From NCBI GenBank assembly GCA_007131525.1, contig SLQK01000351.1, positions 1-7,249 on the forward strand: a DNA stretch of 7,249 nucleotides, given 5' to 3'. Source of the stretch: Nitriliruptoraceae bacterium (GTDB taxonomy: Bacteria; Actinomycetota; Nitriliruptoria; Nitriliruptorales; Nitriliruptoraceae). Both the position numbers and the translations under genes were made by a program. Position 1 is the stretch's first letter; each line of letters begins with the position of its first letter. This document shows positions 1 to 5,395 of the stretch, piece by piece. A model generated the notes under the pieces. It searched no databases, was not told the DNA's origin, and worked only from the letters and a program-made list of their open reading frames with translations.

Positions 1-1378
1 CGCCGGCGGCCGCCAGGAGCAGCAGGTGGCCGAGCCGGGGGTGGAGCGGCAGGCGGGCCAGCGCGTGGCCGTGCTCGGTCGGTCGGCCGGCCGCGTCCAG
101 GGCACCGAGGTCGTGCAGTCCCCGCCGCGCCGCCGACCACGCGGCGGGTGGCGGCTGGTCGAGCAGCGCGAGCTCGGCCACCTCGGTGCCCCAGGTCGCC
201 ACCTCCAGGGCGGCGGAGCTGAGGTCGTCGGTGACCATGGCCGGGCGGGGGGCCGCATCCCGCCCGGCATGCTCGCGCTCCGGCCACAGCCGGATGCAGC
301 GACCCGGCGCCGTCCGACCGGCCCGGCCGGCCCGCTGCTCGGCCGAGGCGCGCGAGGCCGGCACGGTCACCAGCCCCGACAGCCCCGTGGTCGCGTCGAA
401 ACGCGGCTCGCGTCGGAGCCCGGCGTCCACCACCGTGCGCACCCCGTCGATCGTGACGCTGGACTCGGCCAGGTCGGTCGACACCACGACCTTGCGGGTG
501 CCCGCGACGGCCGGGGCCAGGGCCGCGTCCTGATCCGCAGCCGGCAACGCGCCGTGGAGGGGGCGGACCGCGACCCGGGCCGGATCGAGCACGTCGGCCA
601 GTGCCCGGGCGACCCGGCGGATCTCGCGGGCCCCGGGCAGGAACACCAGCACGTCACCAGCGTCGCCGGTCAGGGCGTCGAGGATCGCGGCCACCACGTC
701 CTCGACCAGCCGGTCAGGCGCGGGCCGCTCCCGATGCTCCACCACGACCTCGTGTCGACGCCCCTCGGCGGTGCACACGGGCGCTCCGCCGAGCAGCTCG
801 GCGACCCGGTCGACCTCCAGGGTGGCCGAGGCGACCAGCAGCTCCAGGTCGCCACGCAGCGCCGCCCGGGCCTCCAGCGTGAAGGCCAGGGCGAGATCGG
901 CCTCGAGGTTGCGCTCGTGGAACTCGTCGAACATCACCAGCCCGACACCGGGCAGGGAGGGATCCTGCTGGAGGCGCCGCAGCAGGACCCCTTCGGTGAC
1001 GACCTCGATCCTGGTGGCCCGCGACCGGCGGCGCTCGTCCCGGGTCGTCAACCCGACCCGGTGGCCGAGGGGCTCACCGAGCTGGGCCGCCAGGCGTGCG
1101 GCAGCGGCCCGGGCGGCCACCCGTCGCGGCTCCAGCACGACGATGCGCTCGTGGGTGCTCCTCCCGCGGTCCCGCGCCAGCAGGGCGAGGGGGACGCGGG
1201 TGGTCTTGCCGGCGCCGGGTGGGGCCGCCAGGACCGCCCGGCCGGCGCCCGCCAGGGCCCCCAGCAGCGGGTCCAGGACGGCGTCGACCGGCAGCGATGG
1301 ACCGGGCAGGCCCCAGGGCGCGGCGCCGGACCCGGCGGCTGCCGGGTGCTGGGACGGGTGGGGCCCGAGTGTGGTCAT
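1..1378 (-). CDS. hrpB: ATP-dependent DEAH-family helicase HrpB, N-terminal part (C-terminus beyond left edge)
   Basis: The minus strand reads without a stop from ATG at 1378 to the left edge, giving 459 residues of a protein that is usually about 800. Helicase motifs appear in order: Walker A APPGAGKTT (52-60), motif II DEFH (151-154) followed by ERNLEADLALA, motif III SAT (184-186), motif IV VLVFLPG (243-249), motif V STDLAESSVTIDGV (300-313) and motif VI QRAGRAGR (348-355). DEFH rather than DEAH, together with the GRCIRLW segment after motif VI, is typical of HrpB. The winged-helix/HA2 region starts near residue 400 and is cut off. HrpB proteins are nucleic-acid-stimulated ATPases; their physiological RNA substrate is poorly known. 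No Shine-Dalgarno lies at a normal distance from the ATG, but a -10-like TAGCGT sits just upstream, so the transcript may have almost no leader. The gene is divergent from the membrane-protein gene at 1481. The family call is firm; the exact start is less so. Confidence 0.93.
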   Translation of the reverse strand, partial: MTTLGPHPSQHPAAAGSGAAPWGLPGPSLPVDAVLDPLLGALAGAGRAVLAAPPGAGKTTRVPLALLARDRGRSTHERIVVLEPRRVAARAAAARLAAQLGEPLGHRVGLTTRDERRRSRATRIEVVTEGVLLRRLQQDPSLPGVGLVMFDEFHERNLEADLALAFTLEARAALRGDLELLVASATLEVDRVAELLGGAPVCTAEGRRHEVVVEHRERPAPDRLVEDVVAAILDALTGDAGDVLVFLPGAREIRRVARALADVLDPARVAVRPLHGALPAADQDAALAPAVAGTRKVVVSTDLAESSVTIDGVRTVVDAGLRREPRFDATTGLSGLVTVPASRASAEQRAGRAGRTAPGRCIRLWPEREHAGRDAAPRPAMVTDDLSSAALEVATWGTEVAELALLDQPPPAAWSAARRGLHDLGALDAAGRPTEHGHALARLPLHPRLGHLLLLAAAG

Positions 1379-1387
1379 GGTCGGTCG

Positions 1388-1393
1388 ACGCTA
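1388..1393 (-). promoter_or_regulatory. Candidate -10 box for hrpB
   Basis: Read on the minus strand this is TAGCGT, fitting the actinobacterial TANNNT -10 pattern. It ends nine bases before the hrpB ATG at 1378, so transcription would begin within about three bases of the start codon. The -35 is poor: CCGACA at 1418-1413 with a 19-base spacer is the best I see. The same TAGCGTCGA string occurs at the guaB1 promoter (5359-5367). Confidence 0.4.
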
Positions 1394-1452
1394 CCGCTGC
1401 TCCCCCGGTGGCTGTCGGCCGGGCGGCGTAGGCCATCCCCCCTTGGGCCGAC

Positions 1453-1475
1453 TACCGTGCAGACGGTCGAGGAGG
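1453..1475 (+). promoter_or_regulatory. Candidate -10 box and ribosome binding site for the 1481 membrane-protein gene
   Basis: TACCGT at 1453-1458 fits TANNNT, and the purine-rich GAGGAGG at 1469-1475 is a strong Shine-Dalgarno five bases before the GTG at 1481. The ribosome binding site is what fixes the start; the open frame itself extends far upstream only as an antisense shadow of hrpB. No good -35 is visible. The 1379-1480 gap holds this and the divergent hrpB promoter and nothing else I can recognise. Confidence 0.5.
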
Positions 1476-1480
1476 TCCCC

Positions 1481-1846
1481 GTGCGGGTCGTGATCCGGAT
1501 CCTGATCAACGCTGCGGCGTTGTGGGTCGCCATCGAGCTGCTCGACGGGTTCAACTTCGACTACGAGGGCGAGGCCTGGGTGGGGTTCCTGGTCATCGCG
1601 CTGATCCTGGCGGTCGTCAGCACCGTCGTGAAGCCGATCCTCACGGTGCTGTCGTTCCCGGCGGTGGTCCTGACCCTCGGGCTGTTCCTGCTGGTCGTCA
1701 ACGCCATCGTGCTGGCGATCGCGGTGTTCGTCTCGGACGCGCTCGGGCTGGCCCTGTCCAGCGACGGCTTCGGCTGGACCTTCCTCGCCGCCCTGATCAT
1801 CTCGCTGGTCTCCTGGGCGCTCGAGACCTTCCTGGGCCAGCGATGA
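1481..1846 (+). CDS. Phage holin family (PF04020-type) four-helix membrane protein
   Basis: A 121-residue, almost wholly hydrophobic protein. Four probable membrane helices lie near residues 3-21, 33-49, 59-82 and 98-115. The segment VVKPILTVLSFP (49-60), followed by LTLGLFLLVVNAIVL (64-78), matches the conserved core of the small PF04020 family (also called Mycobact_4TM or 'phage holin family'), and the length is normal for it. The family is widespread on bacterial chromosomes. Its function is not established, and nothing nearby (no endolysin, no phage genes) supports a lytic role. The GTG start is chosen because a strong GAGGAGG lies five bases upstream and because family homology begins here. 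It is the first gene of a likely operon: its stop is one base before the ATG of the M20 hydrolase gene. No signal peptide distinct from helix 1 is seen. Confidence 0.85.
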   Translation: MRVVIRILINAAALWVAIELLDGFNFDYEGEAWVGFLVIALILAVVSTVVKPILTVLSFPAVVLTLGLFLLVVNAIVLAIAVFVSDALGLALSSDGFGWTFLAALIISLVSWALETFLGQR

Positions 1847-1847
1847 G

Positions 1848-3203
1848 ATGACGGGGAACCCACCGGTGAGGACCGAGACCGACCCCAAGCTGACCGGCCG
1901 TACCGTCGAGGTGCTGCAGGCCATGATCCGCAACGCCTGCGTCAACGACGGCACCGCGGCCTCGGGCCAGGAGGTGCGCAACGTCGCGGTGCTCGAGGAC
2001 GTGCTCGACGGCCTCGATGCCGTCCACTACGAGCCGGTGCCGGGGCGCCGCAGCATGCTCACCACCGTCGAGGGCACCGACCCCTCCGCTCCCACCGTGC
2101 TGCTCCTCGGTCACCTCGATGTCGTGCCGGTGAGCCGGGATGAGTGGCGGGAGGACCCCTTCGGCGGCGATCTGATCGACGGTGAGGTGTGGGGCCGCGG
2201 GGCGGTCGACATGCTGAACCTGACCTCGTCGATGGCGGTGGCGGTCCATCACCTGGCCACCCGGGGCCGGCGGCCTCGGGCCACCGTGAAGTTCCTGGGC
2301 GTCGCCGACGAGGAGGCCGGCGGGTCGCTGGGCGCCGACTGGATCGTCGAACACGCCTGGCCCGACGTCGCCTGCGACTACGTGCTGACCGAGTCGGGTG
2401 GGATCCCCGTCAACGGCGCCCAGGGCCGGGCGATCGTCTTCGCCACGGCGGAGAAGGGCATCGGCTGGCGGCGCCTCACCGTCAAGGGCACCCCCGGCCA
2501 CGGCTCGATGCCCTACGGCGCGGACAACGCGCTGGTCACCGCCGCCGAGGTGGTCCGACGGCTGGCGGCCTACGAGCCCGCCCCGAGCCTGAGCGACCAC
2601 TGGCGGGCGTGGGTCGACCACCTCGACGTCCCGCCGGAGCTGAAGGTCGACCTGCTCGATCCCGGCCGGATCCACGACGCCTTCGCCGAACTGCCCCCGC
2701 GGGCGGCCCGCTACGCCCACGCGTGCACCCACACGACCATCAGCCCCAACGTGGTGCACGGCGGCTCGAAGATGAACGTCATCCCCGACGCCGTCCACCT
2801 CGACCTGGACATCCGGACCCTGCCGGGCGTCGGCGACGACGAGGTGGATGCGATGCTGACCGAGGCGCTCGGTGACCTCGCCGCCAGCGTGACGATCGTG
2901 CCGGGTGAGGTCTCGCGTGCGGCCTCGTCCTCGTCCGCCGACACGCCGCTGTTCGACCTGCTGCGCCGTCGTGCCCAGGCGGTGTACCCCGACGCCGAGG
3001 TGCTGCCCTGGATGACGGTCGGCGGGACCGACGCCGCGTTCTTCCGGCGGCGTGGCGTCCCGAGCTACGGAGCGGGGATGTACAGCGCCGCGGTCCCGTT
3101 GGAGATCTTCCAGAGCCGCTTCCACGGCCATGACGAGCGCATCGACGTCGAGTCCCTGGCACTGTCGACCCAGCTGTGGCTCGACCTCGTGGACGGGCTC
3201 TGA
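1848..3203 (+). CDS. M20-family zinc metallo-hydrolase (peptidase/deacylase)
   Basis: A 451-residue cytoplasmic-looking protein with the complete M20 active site: GHLDVVP with H89 and D91; GRGAVDM with bridging D121; DEEAGG with the general base E155 and metal ligand E156; TESGG with E182; and HGHDERI with H426 near the C-terminus. The lid/dimerisation domain carries the usual TPGHGS (H218). The GGTDAAFF motif lies at 392-399. M20 enzymes cut peptide or amide bonds in dipeptides, N-acyl amino acids and similar substrates using two zinc ions. The overall pattern resembles carboxypeptidase S/PM20D1-like members, but the substrate cannot be read from the sequence. ATG 1848 lies one base after the preceding stop without a Shine-Dalgarno. 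GTG 1866, in frame and eight bases after GGGGA (1853-1857), is an equally good start and would remove six residues. It is co-oriented with both neighbours, so the three genes probably share a transcript. Confidence 0.9.
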   Translation: MTGNPPVRTETDPKLTGRTVEVLQAMIRNACVNDGTAASGQEVRNVAVLEDVLDGLDAVHYEPVPGRRSMLTTVEGTDPSAPTVLLLGHLDVVPVSRDEWREDPFGGDLIDGEVWGRGAVDMLNLTSSMAVAVHHLATRGRRPRATVKFLGVADEEAGGSLGADWIVEHAWPDVACDYVLTESGGIPVNGAQGRAIVFATAEKGIGWRRLTVKGTPGHGSMPYGADNALVTAAEVVRRLAAYEPAPSLSDHWRAWVDHLDVPPELKVDLLDPGRIHDAFAELPPRAARYAHACTHTTISPNVVHGGSKMNVIPDAVHLDLDIRTLPGVGDDEVDAMLTEALGDLAASVTIVPGEVSRAASSSSADTPLFDLLRRRAQAVYPDAEVLPWMTVGGTDAAFFRRRGVPSYGAGMYSAAVPLEIFQSRFHGHDERIDVESLALSTQLWLDLVDGL

Positions 3204-3221
3204 CGGGTGGACCACGACAGC

Positions 3222-3228
3222 GAGGAGG
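3222..3228 (+). promoter_or_regulatory. Ribosome binding site of the DUF4126 gene
   Basis: GAGGAGG sits three bases before ATG 3232. The spacing is short but the match is strong, and it selects this ATG over the in-frame upstream extension that overlaps the M20 gene. The 28-base gap 3204-3231 holds no visible terminator or promoter, supporting co-transcription with the M20 gene. Confidence 0.6.
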
Positions 3229-3231
3229 CCC

Positions 3232-3873
3232 ATGGACGCCGCGGTCGTCGGGCTGGTCGCCGGGACCGGCTGGGCGTCGGGGGTGAACCTCTACGGCGCG
3301 GCGCTGGCGCTCGGGCTGTTCGGCCGGTTCGGGCCGGCAGAGGTCCCCGCCGCGCTGACCCGGACCGACACCCTGGTGCTGCTCGGGGTGCTGTTCGCCC
3401 TGGAGTTCGTCGCTGACAAGATCCCGGTGCTGGACTCGGTGTGGGACGCGGCCCACACCCTGCTGCGGCCCGCCGGTGCGGCGGTGCTGGCGGTGCTGCT
3501 GACCGGCGAGGCCGAGTCCGTGCAGCAGGCGGTCGCCGCGCTGGGCGCCGGCGGGCTGGCGCTGTCGGCTCACGCCACCAAGGCGACCACCCGGCTGGCG
3601 GTCAACACCTCACCGGAGCCGGTCTCCAACGCCGGTGTGAGCCTGCTGGAGGACGGGCTGGTCGCCACCGTGGTGTGGGTCGCTGTCACCAACCCCGTGC
3701 TGGCGCTGGTCCTGGTCGGCGTCCTGGTGGTCGCCGGCACCGCGCTGACGATCGCGCTGTTCGGCGCTGCCCGCCGCGGCTGGCGGGCGTGGCGCGAGCG
3801 TCGACGCGGTCGCGGCGGCGGCCCGGGGATCGGACCTGCCCGGCCACCCCGGTCGGGTCCCCCCGACCGGTGA
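3232..3873 (+). CDS. DUF4126 family membrane protein
   Basis: A 213-residue protein whose conserved features match DUF4126: a GWASGVNLYGAALALGLFGR opening (13-32), FALEFVADKIPVLDSVWD (55-72), HTLLRP (75-80), ALSAHATKATTRLAVN (110-125), TSPEPVSN (126-133) and SLLEDG (137-142). Hydrophobic stretches near 3-30, 46-61, 81-90, 101-114 and 143-178 suggest several membrane helices. The tail (179-213) is rich in Arg, Gly and Pro and probably faces the cytoplasm. The molecular function of the family is unknown. The last codons (PRSGPPDR) coincide with a perfect 9-bp hairpin, so the tail sequence may be shaped by terminator needs rather than protein function. It is the last gene of the plus-strand unit and converges on arsC with two bases between the stop codons. 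Confidence 0.85.
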   Translation: MDAAVVGLVAGTGWASGVNLYGAALALGLFGRFGPAEVPAALTRTDTLVLLGVLFALEFVADKIPVLDSVWDAAHTLLRPAGAAVLAVLLTGEAESVQQAVAALGAGGLALSAHATKATTRLAVNTSPEPVSNAGVSLLEDGLVATVVWVAVTNPVLALVLVGVLVVAGTALTIALFGAARRGWRAWRERRRGRGGGPGIGPARPPRSGPPDR

Positions 3874-3899
3874 GCTCAGGCGTCGACGGGGTCGACGCC
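3849..3899. terminator. Candidate bidirectional terminator: hairpin, palindrome, hairpin
   Basis: Three inverted repeats abut exactly. CCGGTCGGG (3849-3857) pairs with CCCGACCGG (3862-3870) around a four-base loop. TGAGCTCA (3871-3878) is a perfect palindrome holding the TGA of the DUF4126 gene and, on the other strand, the TGA of arsC. GGCGTCGAC (3879-3887) pairs with GTCGACGCC (3891-3899) around a three-base loop. Both 9-bp stems are perfect and very GC-rich. The outer hairpins lie within coding sequence: the last residues of DUF4126 on one side, GVDPVDA of arsC on the other. There is no T-tract, so this would be the U-tract-independent hairpin kind often proposed in actinomycetes. The structure is seen directly; the terminator role is inferred. 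Confidence 0.65.
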
Positions 3900-4520
3900 C
3901 AGCTCCGTCATGAGCCCACGGACCCGCTGCTCGATGTCGTCGCGGATCGGGCGGACCGAGTCGACACCCTTGCCGGCCGGGTCCTCGAGCTCCCAGTCCA
4001 GGTAGCGCTTGCCCGGCAGCACGGGGCAGGCGTCCCCGCAGCCCATGGAGACGATGACGTCGGCGACGCCGACGGTCTCGTCGGTCCACGGCTTCGGGTA
4101 CTGGTCGGTGATGTCGATGCCCTTCTCCGCCATGGCTTCCACGGCCGAAGGGTTGATCGTCTCCGCGGGCGCCGACCCGCCGGAGAGGACCTGGACCCGG
4201 TCGCCGGCGAGGTGGCGGAGCCACCCCGAGGCCATCTGGGACCGGCCGGCGTTGTGCACGCACAGGAAGAGCACGGTGGGGGTGTCGGACACGAGCAGTC
4301 CTTCCATCTGGGCGATCGCGGTCAGGCGCTCCCGAGCGAACCGCTCGGCGAGCAGGGACACATAGTCGACGTAGGAGGCCCCGGAGAGCCGGTCGAGGGA
4401 GTCGTCGAGGTAGCGCTGGACGGTCTCGAGGTTGAAGGTGCCGTCGAACTCGCGTTGGAGGCGGATCGCGGCTTCCTTCAGCGCGTGACGCTGGGCGAGT
4501 GACAGTTGCAGGGTGGCCAT
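3876..4520 (-). CDS. arsC: Arsenate reductase ArsC (low-molecular-weight phosphatase fold) with N-terminal helical domain
   Basis: A 214-residue protein with two parts. Residues about 1-75 form a helical, Cys-free N-terminal domain like the three-helix bundle found before some actinobacterial ArsC proteins. Residues 81-214 are the low-molecular-weight tyrosine-phosphatase/arsenate reductase domain. The anion loop is C87-VHNAG-R93-S94 (CX5R). MGCGDACPVLPGKRY (159-173) carries C161 and C165, and the DP pair D180-P181 supplies the expected general acid. C87 plus the CX3C pair fits the triple-cysteine relay of thioredoxin-coupled arsenate reductases, which turn arsenate into arsenite for export. 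ATG 4520 is preceded by AGGAG seven bases away. It lies 44 bases downstream of the ArsR-ArsC fusion gene and is probably transcribed with it. No arsenite pump gene is adjacent. A general phosphatase role is possible but less likely given the CX3C motif. Confidence 0.88.
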   Translation of the reverse strand: MATLQLSLAQRHALKEAAIRLQREFDGTFNLETVQRYLDDSLDRLSGASYVDYVSLLAERFARERLTAIAQMEGLLVSDTPTVLFLCVHNAGRSQMASGWLRHLAGDRVQVLSGGSAPAETINPSAVEAMAEKGIDITDQYPKPWTDETVGVADVIVSMGCGDACPVLPGKRYLDWELEDPAGKGVDSVRPIRDDIEQRVRGLMTELGVDPVDA

Positions 4521-4527
4521 GGTGGTG

Positions 4528-4532
4528 CTCCT
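4528..4532 (-). promoter_or_regulatory. Ribosome binding site of arsC
   Basis: AGGAG on the minus strand, seven bases before ATG 4520. It decides the arsC start; the open frame upstream of it has no initiation signal. Confidence 0.6.
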
Positions 4533-4539
4533 GTGGCTG

Positions 4540-4560
4540 CCGCCGGGCAGGTCCCGGCGG
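4540..4560 (-). repeat. Perfect 8-bp inverted repeat between the fusion gene and arsC
   Basis: On the minus strand CCGCCGGG (4560-4553) and CCCGGCGG (4547-4540) are perfectly complementary around a five-base loop, ACCTG. The hairpin occupies about half of the 44-base gap. It starts four bases after the fusion stop codon and ends 19 bases before the arsC ATG. No T-run follows it, so it is not a classical terminator. It could attenuate or process the message, or stabilise the arsC part. Confidence 0.5.
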
Positions 4561-4564
4561 AGGT

Positions 4565-5293
4565 TCACGCGGCCGTCGTGACGCTGCTCGCGAGCAGGTC
4601 GATCCGGACGGCGAGCTCCCGGTAGGCGGCCTCGAACTCCTCCGGTCCACCAGCGATCGGGTCGGGCACGCTCCAGTGCAGGGTCGGCGCCGCGAAGGGC
4701 GGCCCCGCCTCCCGGGCCCGATCGCACACCGACACCACCAGGTCGGGTGCGGTCACGACCGCGTCGTAGCCCTGGGGACGTGCGGCCGAGAGGTCGATCC
4801 CGTGGCGCGCGGCCGTCGCCACCGCCAGCGGATGGACGGCAGGGGCCGGCTGCTGGCCCGCCGAGCCAGCCGGTCGGCCGGTCGCCCGCTCCCACAGCGC
4901 CGCAGCCAGCTGGGACCGCGCCGCGTTCTGCGTGCAGATGAACAGCACCTCGTCGGCGACGAGCCCGGGCGCGGCCCCGAGCTCAGCGAGGGTGGCCACG
5001 CGCAGTCGGACGTAGCGTCGCCGGGCATCCCCCTCCGAGGCGGTGCGCTCGATCAGCCCCACCTCCTCGAGGACGCCGAGGTGGAAGGCGACCAGGTTCG
5101 ACCCGAGCCCCGTGAGCTCGGCCAGCTCGCCCGGGGTCCGGTCCGACAGGCGCAGCGCGTCCACCACCGCCAGCCGCCGCTCGTCGCCCAGGGCACGGTG
5201 GATGGCGGCCCGGCGCGCCCGGCGCGATGCGTCGGCGTCGGGGTCGGCTGGACCCACCGGTTCCACGCTGCCTCCGATCACCTCGATGTTCAT
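4565..5293 (-). CDS. ArsR-family regulator fused to an ArsC/low-molecular-weight phosphatase domain
   Basis: A 242-residue fusion. Residues about 25-105 form an ArsR-type winged helix: RAAIHRALGDERRLAVVDAL (28-47), then TPGELAEL (53-60) and the recognition-helix region GSNLVAFHLGVLEEVGLI (64-81), and a wing at 82-98. Residues about 114-238 form a low-molecular-weight phosphatase/arsenate reductase domain with anion loop C120-TQNAA-R126-S127, a second cysteine C190 in VVSVCDRA, and the acid loop S208-VPDP with D211. The usual role of such fusions in actinomycetes is arsenic-responsive repression joined to arsenate reduction. The DNA-binding half contains no cysteine (the only two in the protein are C120 and C190), so classical thiolate As(III) sensing within ArsR is absent. 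ATG 5293 coincides with the start site predicted from the promoter upstream; no Shine-Dalgarno is present. It heads the unit with arsC. A redox- or phosphate-linked regulator is an alternative reading. Confidence 0.85.
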   Translation of the reverse strand: MNIEVIGGSVEPVGPADPDADASRRARRAAIHRALGDERRLAVVDALRLSDRTPGELAELTGLGSNLVAFHLGVLEEVGLIERTASEGDARRRYVRLRVATLAELGAAPGLVADEVLFICTQNAARSQLAAALWERATGRPAGSAGQQPAPAVHPLAVATAARHGIDLSAARPQGYDAVVTAPDLVVSVCDRAREAGPPFAAPTLHWSVPDPIAGGPEEFEAAYRELAVRIDLLASSVTTAA

Positions 5294-5329
5294 TGCGTCA
5301 AATCTACTAGAGGCTTTTCGCCCCGTCAA
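5294..5329 (-). promoter_or_regulatory. Promoter of the ArsR-ArsC fusion gene, probably leaderless, with possible operator
   Basis: Reading the minus strand, -35 TTGACG (5329-5324) and -10 TAGATT (5306-5301) are separated by exactly 17 bases, the best promoter in the window. Counting about seven bases from the -10 puts the start of transcription at or next to the A of ATG 5293. The patch is notably richer in A and T than its surroundings. TCTA-C-TAGA (5303-5311) is a small inverted repeat overlapping the -10, and TTGACG occurs again at 5301-5296; either could belong to the site the ArsR domain binds. Confidence 0.6.
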
Positions 5330-5358
5330 CGTCGGCCTCCCCGTGTGTCGTCGCCCGC

Positions 5359-5390
5359 TAGCGTCGAGGGGTCCACCGCCGCGTGAAGGA
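5359..5390 (+). promoter_or_regulatory. Candidate -10 box and ribosome binding site of guaB1
   Basis: TAGCGT (5359-5364) fits TANNNT, but I see no convincing -35. GAAGGA (5385-5390) is a good Shine-Dalgarno five bases before ATG 5396 and fixes the start. The whole 5294-5395 gap holds only this and the divergent arsenic-type promoter. Confidence 0.45.
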
Positions 5391-5395
5391 TCGTC

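Noticed and set aside
26..1480. A plus-strand frame that stays open for more than 480 codons before the membrane-protein gene
   Set aside because: It is the antisense of hrpB, whose minus-strand reading shows all helicase motifs in order. The translation is Gly/Arg/Pro-rich and has no recognisable domain. Only the part from GTG 1481 is a gene.
1481..1846. Prophage remnant suggested by the 'holin' family name
   Set aside because: No endolysin, structural gene, integrase or attachment site is nearby. PF04020 proteins are common on chromosomes outside prophages.
1797..3233. A long minus-strand open frame opposite the M20 gene
   Set aside because: It mirrors the M20 coding sequence, whose plus-strand product has all zinc ligands. 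Long antisense frames are expected at this GC content.
3876..5293. Horizontally acquired arsenic island
   Set aside because: Base composition and codon use look like the neighbours', and no repeats, transposase or tRNA flank the pair. Arsenic genes are often mobile, but nothing here shows it.
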